In this document: in pieces, positions 61,601-64,000 of the stretch | Numbering within the stretch: the first letter of the stretch is position 1 | How the letters are laid out: each line of letters opens with the position of its first letter | From: Sphingobacterium faecale | GTDB lineage: Bacteria; Bacteroidota; Bacteroidia; Sphingobacteriales; Sphingobacteriaceae | NCBI RefSeq assembly: GCF_016746095.1 | Contig: NZ_JAERTY010000001.1 | Coordinates: 1 to 64,000, forward strand | Direction: 5' to 3' | Length of the DNA stretch: 64,000 nt | Translations under genes and position numbers: made by a program | The notes under the pieces: model-generated | What the model saw: the letters and a program-made list of their open reading frames with translations, nothing else | What the model was told of the DNA's origin: nothing | Database searches by the model: none

Positions 61601-64000
61601 GTCAATTGACTGCGGGTACTTATACCTACAGTGTCGGTGTGAGCGGAGACGGTGTCTGTGAGAGCCTTGCTTCGGACCGCAAGACGGTTACATTCACTAT
61701 CCAGCCTACCGGACAGTCTACCGATATCGCTGATATCCTGGTTAACGGTATGGATCCAGGTGCTCCGTTATGTATAGCACCGGATGTCGATGTTATCCTG
61801 ACGACAGCGCTAACATCGGGCAGTACGATTACGAATCCGGTATTCCACTGGTATGACCATGCAGGTGTTGTGATTACAGGTGGATCTGATGGTACATTGA
61901 ACGTTGGTCAATTGACTGCGGGTACTTATACCTACAGTGTCGGTGTGAGCGGAGACGGTATCTGTGAGAGCCTTGCTTCGGACCGCAAGACGGTTACATT
62001 CACTATCCAGCCTACCGGACAGTCTACCGATATCGCTGATATCCTGGTTAACGGTATGGATACCTCGACCCCGATCTGTATTGAACCTACGGATGCGACA
62101 GTTCTTACAGCAGAGCTTACTCCAACTAGTACAATTGTTAACCCAGTGTTCCATTGGTACAATGAACATGGTGTGGCTATCGCTGGAGGAAGTGATGGTA
62201 TATTGAATCTAGGTATAATGGCTCCCGGTACTTATAGCTATAGTGTAGGAGTCAGTGGAGATGGTGTCTGTGAGAGTTTAGCTGCTGATAGAAAAGTCGT
62301 GACATTTACTACTGTATTCTGTAGGTCTGACCTGAGTATTTCAAAAGTAGCTGATCACTCCCGTGTCAAAGCAGGTACAAATACAACATTTACCGTGACA
62401 ATTACGAACAATGGCCCTGCTCAGATTGCAGTAGGCAAGGTTATCAACTTAGGAGAGATTCCAAGTACGGGACTGAGCATTACAGGATATGAAGTTACCT
62501 CTGGAAACGCAGTTGCAGCGGGTACTGGTAACACAGCTACCGTGACTACCAATAGTGTAATTGCAGTAGGAGGTACGATCATTGTAAAAGTAAGCGCGGC
62601 AGTAGGGGCAGATGCACCGTCTACTATCACCAACGGTATCAAAGTATGGGGGCCAGATAAAGACCCTGGAACTGATCCTGAAGATGATAAGGATGAAACG
62701 CCTCCAGTTCCAGTAGACCGTGAGTCCAATCTGAGTATTGTTAAAAAGGCAGATCAGACGCGTGTAAAAGCCGGAGAAAATACTACCTTTACATTGACTA
62801 TTACAAATGATGGTCCATCTACTATCGAGGTAGGCAAGAAAATCCAGTTGACCGAACGTCCTGGTGCTGGCGTGACCATCGATAAATATGAAATAGTAGG
62901 AGCTAATGCAACTATCAGTGGGACAGCTAATAATGCAGTGGTAACTACAACGGCGAAGATTGCAAAAGGACAGACTATAGTCGTAAAAGTAACGGCTAAG
63001 GTGGATGTGGATGCGCCTTCGACAATTACCAATGGTATCACGGTTTGGGGACCAGATAAGGACCCTGGAACAGATCCTGAGGATGATAAAGACGATACAC
63101 CTCCGGTCCCTGTAGATCGTGAATACAAATTGACCATAGAAAAAGTAGCAGACGAGAGTAAGGTAAAAGCAGGTGAGTCTACAACGTTTACAGTAACGAT
63201 TACAAATAATGGACCGGCTGTAATGGAAGTAGATAAAGATATCAAGCTAGTAGAGCGCCCTGGTGCCGGTGTTACGATCGAGAAGTATGAGATCGAGGGC
63301 AATAATGCTACAATATCTGGTACAGGTAATAATGCTACAGTGAAAACGAAGGCTAAGCTAACAGTTGGAGGTACTATTATCGTGAAGATCACGGCGAAGG
63401 TAGATGATGAAGCGCCAGAGAAGATTACCAATGGTATCACCGTATGGGGACCGGGTAAAGATCCGGGTACAGATCCAGAGGACGATAAAGATGATACACC
63501 AGAGGTGCCGGTAGTTTATCCATTGATCCAAGCGGTAGATGATATCGCTGAGACCAAAACTGCAGTACCGGTCGACATTGATGTGTTGGCTAATGACTTG
63601 GTCACCAAATGGGATATTGACCCTACTTCATTAGAAATTGTATCTTCATCAGCCGGAGCGACAACTACGGTAGGAATCGATGGTACGGTCACTTATATCT
63701 CTTCTCGTGACATGGTCGGTGAAGATACCTTTACTTATCGTGTGAAGGATGTGAAAGGAAGATGGAGTAATACAGCGACAGTACGTGTAGCGGTGTCTAG
63801 TAATGATCTGGATATTCCAAATATCATTACGCCGAATGGTGACGGCAAAAATGATGAGTTCCGAATCAAAGGCCTTGAGCTTTATGATAGGGTAGTGCTT
63901 ACCATTGTCAACCGTTGGGGGAATGAGGTGTACAAGAGTAATGCGTACAACAATGATTGGAACGGACTAGGCCTGAGTGAAGGGACATACTTCTATGTGT
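52684..64000 (+). CDS. Giant type IX-secreted repeat adhesin, 3' partial
   Basis: One frame runs without interruption from ATG 52684 past the window end (3772 codons seen). After a signal sequence ending near WARGQT come four alternating domain pairs (residues about 40-1500; cysteine-started units at 225, 597, 973, 1333), then DUF11-like domains with NTG-type strands (about 1500-2036), cysteine-containing Ig-like domains (about 2037-2380) and another unit of the first type (about 2380-2720). Three nearly identical 102-residue repeats plus one diverged follow (2809-3216), then three 133-residue DUF11-like repeats with acidic DPEDDKDD linkers, a Big/cadherin-like domain (VLANDL), and from about 3709 the CHU_C-type sorting domain (IITPNGDGKNDEF) of type B T9SS cargo. 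It is probably a cell-surface or secreted adhesin; the ligand is unknown. Confidence 0.92.
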   Translation, partial: MKNASQAPGLLRSRSLSFLFMLVTYGMLLLMPGWARGQTYATWAPSSGSIRVDDGINIGGSGGVTDASNASTISETTFAKMLSDRIEVNLVVTKITVGKDAYLQLKFPTDRSAGATTYVKISKPELVGLNLSLSQLLGLAGTNIVGEVYAGAGNAANQEGTKVNTNVETRMIVDASGNYYLAITPEAGVVYNSVRITTKYPSGIVNLGQFKMNVYHAFTFDSPNCGIANYADLGKTTGIDIKLLSGPPVSNPERAIDGNDNTFSTISTGTLSVFGSVFQTFYFNKLSASQDYFKVKFKIGGGSLLDLNLLGNFEVRAYDGNNLVYTKKLQGALVNGLDLLTLLQSGDPVEIPFGPGVPFDRVAIGINTTASISLASSPLQVYSVKRYGLGNSTLCKETTPPLLDEGGIHMLGNKKTCATELLGQAYANFPYNALDGAPGTYTVLEASSGKVVGLGAYSGFVHLGYSNANKPSAGKTSYVRIDMGDDGLLSSLLDGSLGGLLGNTVDNVLFGNHYFTVDVYDDPNASPILSGSSANGFNGKPIRVVQDKYGKYYVAITPTVGYKSIKITEHFRSLVGAEASRTMKVYSMCYSTGGEDCEQAFKTYSESVGLSLALLGGGDRGVINGHLAIDDNSVSVEDDNTFSEVKLGGLAVGVAASSFQYVDFHTLSAPSDYFKVKIGIDNQSTLDINLISNVEIRAYDGDELVYSQRLQNGLVAGLDVLGLLQTNGSVTIPIGPGKAFDRVAVGVNKLVNVGLFNNPLKIYSIKRFGADCPDPNPIIPLPDTDTPFNTPECAEDTGGLVDFTGVNFPYNAVDGHNNTFALLTSESGILLGAGAKEGSIQLGFDSKVDPNVYSYVKIGFEEAGLLKGLLAGSLGKFVGSVADIALFGKKYFDIEVYRPDGTSIYTESGLNGFTSDRARIVQDRFGHYYLAFTANDDYQSIKITLKYPALAGLASSTSMQVYGMCRETQFDECEQAAFTMYDGSGLTLNLFEGANPAGVVNGPYSIDDNSSNYSELSLGTAAVGATIHQDILFKTKSDAKVRMRLQIPQTLVNVDLLGAYKVYLYNGADEVYSTVLQNSLVNNLDLLGLFKSGGVVGVEIDAGVIYDRIRLELGSVVNLGVGSPIRLYSAKRISANCPDPDFEESPFTSCDAEIVSAEHVDDVQNLLDANFNSYATLRSDAGIILGLGSSKAHLELAYPSVLNGNETSYIRIDYDQTILANLLKGSLGGFVTGILDNLLLGDHYFDVEIKDDNNGIIATRSSRNGFVNAQNQVDDVIRIIQDTKGRYYLAIKPGMDYKSVKISDHTNAIIGLTSNDKHLNVYGMCHGIVATNCPQAFSTSQKGSGITLDALNLGGAGVQNASWAIDNNLQNHSTLSLGTAAIEGTLQQNIQFNKVVTGGQPIRIKLAANGGDVSVDVSNNITLVSYKNGVIVDNLPIEQALVGLNVVDLVNNGVAQEFIYKPSADIDEVALTLKSLVSIGVTPSVHLYYVLPDCNTPMFTTWKSFEVDGDPAVTTVKGGEEIEYTIHIRNTGSVDLTDYIITDAVPHNTSYIAGSGGTFADGKVTFTGIDVAAGAPATVSFKVSVDADLTGVTKISNVALVKKDAADPGTQTWPPSPTNPGEPKTDGDKGTDIPVEQISSISTWKSAVATLAGATVASVSGGETIDYTIYIKNTGNQALTGVQVTEALPVGTTLASGSSLTFAPLDIAVGGEKSVTFQVTVNNDLTGITNISNVATVTIPGKTPVKTTPADPTDPKTGPDPTKVPGDETEVPVGDNYSLVSWKTAVVDGDAAITSVKGGETIEYTIFVRNTGNKDLTNVVINDPLPAGTTLLSGTLPFTITELKVGDNSIGHKFKVRIDENLTGINEIRNIAKVTSAEITTEQESFPPATGGANDPDTSGPRGTVTPVDPVHSILFTKSGVNQNDIKKAAVGDIITYTLTIENNGNKDLTSVNLKDLLSADVELLEIDGTTASGNIDRTIPLLNVGEANKVELTFKVKVLTLPTAPAPLVNTAEAKFKDSKNLDVTVPASASLPTSCITVKKDNINLTTDLSICAGGQVTLEASFASANGVSNIPAGSGFVWRRGSVTGPVVHNDPIYTPTLNSTTTYYVSIEGGDACFEGAGESVKVTVGVAPNTPTITPNSANTCEGEVVKLTATAGADSYEWYKNGVLLTGIDKTGSQLTLDGDLTDAGQYTVKAVNVEGCASGASAAVGVVVTAKPAKPVLSSSVTGPVCEGESVTLTSNATGTHTWYKNGVPLNGVGSGSTITVTENGEYAATVINGSIGCDSDMSDALIVTFNPAPRIEFVGGNASVTGMMNTPVALPTITPESGVNYTWYDNTGNATTNMSPTFAEAGIYAYTVVAKNASDCATIATVVINIYNADSCPTLFKPYYATKAKWQSLGGFIDHKDDAVDRNPKTSATVGMVVGLVGLGGGYLDLEFDKTYVAGTPVTVKLGKEYSGLSAVSGILAYGLNSSGNSIGAGESVSAGLVKLLAADAAYEFTFVPSTVTGPKEYKGVRLYFGSLLSLAENFKVYGAYVKETVTTNDCAPVAPGVNKDVRDVLYGLETFLGLDVVSATASVVDPWNAVDDDLTTAAQIVRGAAVLNVATITPVFKNQVMPSDSLQIIMADPNSSILNLSLLTGFSIQRYNGSSQVGQPLDNGANILDLRLLSFGTDKKKLIVSPFAEAYDRVKISYGGIANVNLGEQVKIYDVSIKPAISIGVDPGESLEVCPGEDVSIDKQDDCTFYEVYDVASGGSPLNASGASLSFKPNTTTAGTYTYYVQAVRLGCPIGPRQEIKVTIKTAGKATDIADILVNGVAPSAPLCIAPDDDVILTTALTSGSTITNPVFHWYDHAGVAITGGSDGTLNLGQLTAGTYTYSVGVSGDGICESLASDRKTVTFTIQPTGQSTDIADILVNGMDPGAPLCIAPGVDVILTAALTSGSTITNPVFHWYDHAGVAITGGSDGTLNVGQLTAGTYTYSVGVSGDGVCESLASDRKTVTFTIQPTGQSTDIADILVNGMDPGAPLCIAPDVDVILTTALTSGSTITNPVFHWYDHAGVVITGGSDGTLNVGQLTAGTYTYSVGVSGDGICESLASDRKTVTFTIQPTGQSTDIADILVNGMDTSTPICIEPTDATVLTAELTPTSTIVNPVFHWYNEHGVAIAGGSDGILNLGIMAPGTYSYSVGVSGDGVCESLAADRKVVTFTTVFCRSDLSISKVADHSRVKAGTNTTFTVTITNNGPAQIAVGKVINLGEIPSTGLSITGYEVTSGNAVAAGTGNTATVTTNSVIAVGGTIIVKVSAAVGADAPSTITNGIKVWGPDKDPGTDPEDDKDETPPVPVDRESNLSIVKKADQTRVKAGENTTFTLTITNDGPSTIEVGKKIQLTERPGAGVTIDKYEIVGANATISGTANNAVVTTTAKIAKGQTIVVKVTAKVDVDAPSTITNGITVWGPDKDPGTDPEDDKDDTPPVPVDREYKLTIEKVADESKVKAGESTTFTVTITNNGPAVMEVDKDIKLVERPGAGVTIEKYEIEGNNATISGTGNNATVKTKAKLTVGGTIIVKITAKVDDEAPEKITNGITVWGPGKDPGTDPEDDKDDTPEVPVVYPLIQAVDDIAETKTAVPVDIDVLANDLVTKWDIDPTSLEIVSSSAGATTTVGIDGTVTYISSRDMVGEDTFTYRVKDVKGRWSNTATVRVAVSSNDLDIPNIITPNGDGKNDEFRIKGLELYDRVVLTIVNRWGNEVYKSNAYNNDWNGLGLSEGTYFYV
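53356..57180 (+). repeat. About 1.1-kb tandem domain-pair repeats
   Basis: Cysteine-started units begin at 53356, 54472, 55600 and 56680, spacings of 1116, 1128 and 1080 bases. Each contains an acidic DGxxxTF/DDNS-type unit followed by a second related unit starting with another cysteine. Protein similarity is clear (for example VRAYDGNNLVY against IRAYDGDELVY), but the DNA has diverged, so these are old duplications. Confidence 0.8.
61108..62331 (+). repeat. Nearly identical 306-bp in-frame tandem repeats
   Basis: Units begin at 61108, 61414, 61720 and 62026, each 306 bases (102 codons). The first three differ by only a handful of bases (for example at the GATGACGAT/GGTGTCGAT/GATGTCGAT positions). 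The fourth keeps its first 33 or so bases and then diverges. Each encodes ADILVNG...PLCIAP... HWYDHAG... VGVSGDG...CESLASDRK. Confidence 0.92.
62332..63510 (+). repeat. 399-bp in-frame tandem repeats, DUF11-like
   Basis: The landmark GAC/GAT of the DPGTDPEDDKD linker recurs at 62662, 63061 and 63460, a 399-base (133-codon) period. Copies share VKAGxxTTFTxTITNxGP at the start and VWGPxKDPGTDPEDDKD at the end, with moderate DNA divergence. The acidic linkers could bind calcium. Confidence 0.85.

Noticed and set aside
61108-62331. Tandem repeats as a possible CRISPR or non-coding repeat array
   Set aside because: Units are 306 bases, an exact codon multiple, lie inside one continuous frame and encode conserved protein repeats; there are no short direct repeats with unique spacers.
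62754-63440. Minus-strand open frame of 228 codons within the adhesin repeats
   Set aside because: It is the shadow of the repetitive forward-strand coding sequence; its repetitive S/T/V-rich translation mirrors the DUF11-like repeats.
52684-64000. Possible frameshift or split in the giant gene
   Set aside because: Codon phase was checked at several points from 57 kb to the end and stays in the frame of ATG 52684, with domain-like translation throughout.
1-64000. tRNA or rRNA genes, insertion sequences, prophage
   Set aside because: No cloverleaf-like tRNA with CCA-type ends, rRNA-like segment, transposase or integrase reading frame was recognised; covariance-model or IS-database searches were not possible here.

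Overview
The window looks like a chromosomal segment of a Bacteroidota member, most likely a Sphingobacterium-type Sphingobacteriaceae. The evidence is a SusC/SusD pair with its own FecI/FecR regulators, a giant exported protein ending in a type B type IX secretion (CHU_C-type) sorting domain, DUF5916 and DUF1343/NamZ proteins, and several start regions carrying the Bacteroidota -7 element TAnnTTTG. The genus is inferred from general protein character, not from a marker gene. I saw no rRNA or tRNA gene, CRISPR array, insertion sequence, prophage or plasmid origin.

Layout. 1-10.4 kb is housekeeping: arginine decarboxylase (-), argS, a Gfo/Idh/MocA oxidoreductase, a BaiN/HI0933-type flavoprotein, then a minus-strand run of dicarboxylate symporter, M3 oligopeptidase and a solo trpB. 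10.6-12.8 kb is a compact nitric-oxide response module: flavohaemoglobin, an Rrf2/NsrR-like Fe-S repressor and a small cupin. Three copies of a shared operator-like motif lie upstream of them, one covering the -33 box of a near-perfect Bacteroidota promoter. 12.9-30.4 kb holds mixed metabolism, transport and stress genes: a beta-hydroxyacid dehydrogenase, the Nnr NAD(P)HX repair enzyme, DUF5916, map, a group II PLP decarboxylase, an MFS carrier, a cold-shock-domain protein, NamZ-like DUF1343, photolyase, DUF389, nhaA and a DUF417/AraC pair.

30.6-39.9 kb is a self-regulated SusCD locus: ECF sigma, FecR anti-sigma, STN-containing SusC, SusD, a lipoprotein that looks like a metzincin protease stripped of all its zinc ligands, and a TlpA thioredoxin. 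No glycoside hydrolase is present, so the substrate may be a peptide or something else rather than a glycan. 40.0-41.2 kb is a TetR regulator divergent from two small membrane proteins, with a perfect 20-bp palindrome between them.

41.3-52.2 kb is an unusual kdp potassium-uptake cluster. The response regulator is an NtrC/sigma-54 type rather than KdpE, the sensor is split into a KdpD-N/USP protein and a separate HAMP-PAS kinase, and an outer-membrane porin is included. Between the regulator and kdpF lie a 27-residue membrane peptide and two small, mutually homologous proteins of unknown function that overlap each other and kdpF by single bases. This is my best candidate for an undescribed accessory system.

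From 52.7 kb to the end runs one uninterrupted frame of at least 3772 codons, a modular adhesin-like secreted protein that continues past the window. It has several generations of internal repeats, including three nearly identical 306-bp copies. It is preceded by a 532-bp AT-rich region containing a perfect 56-bp palindrome.
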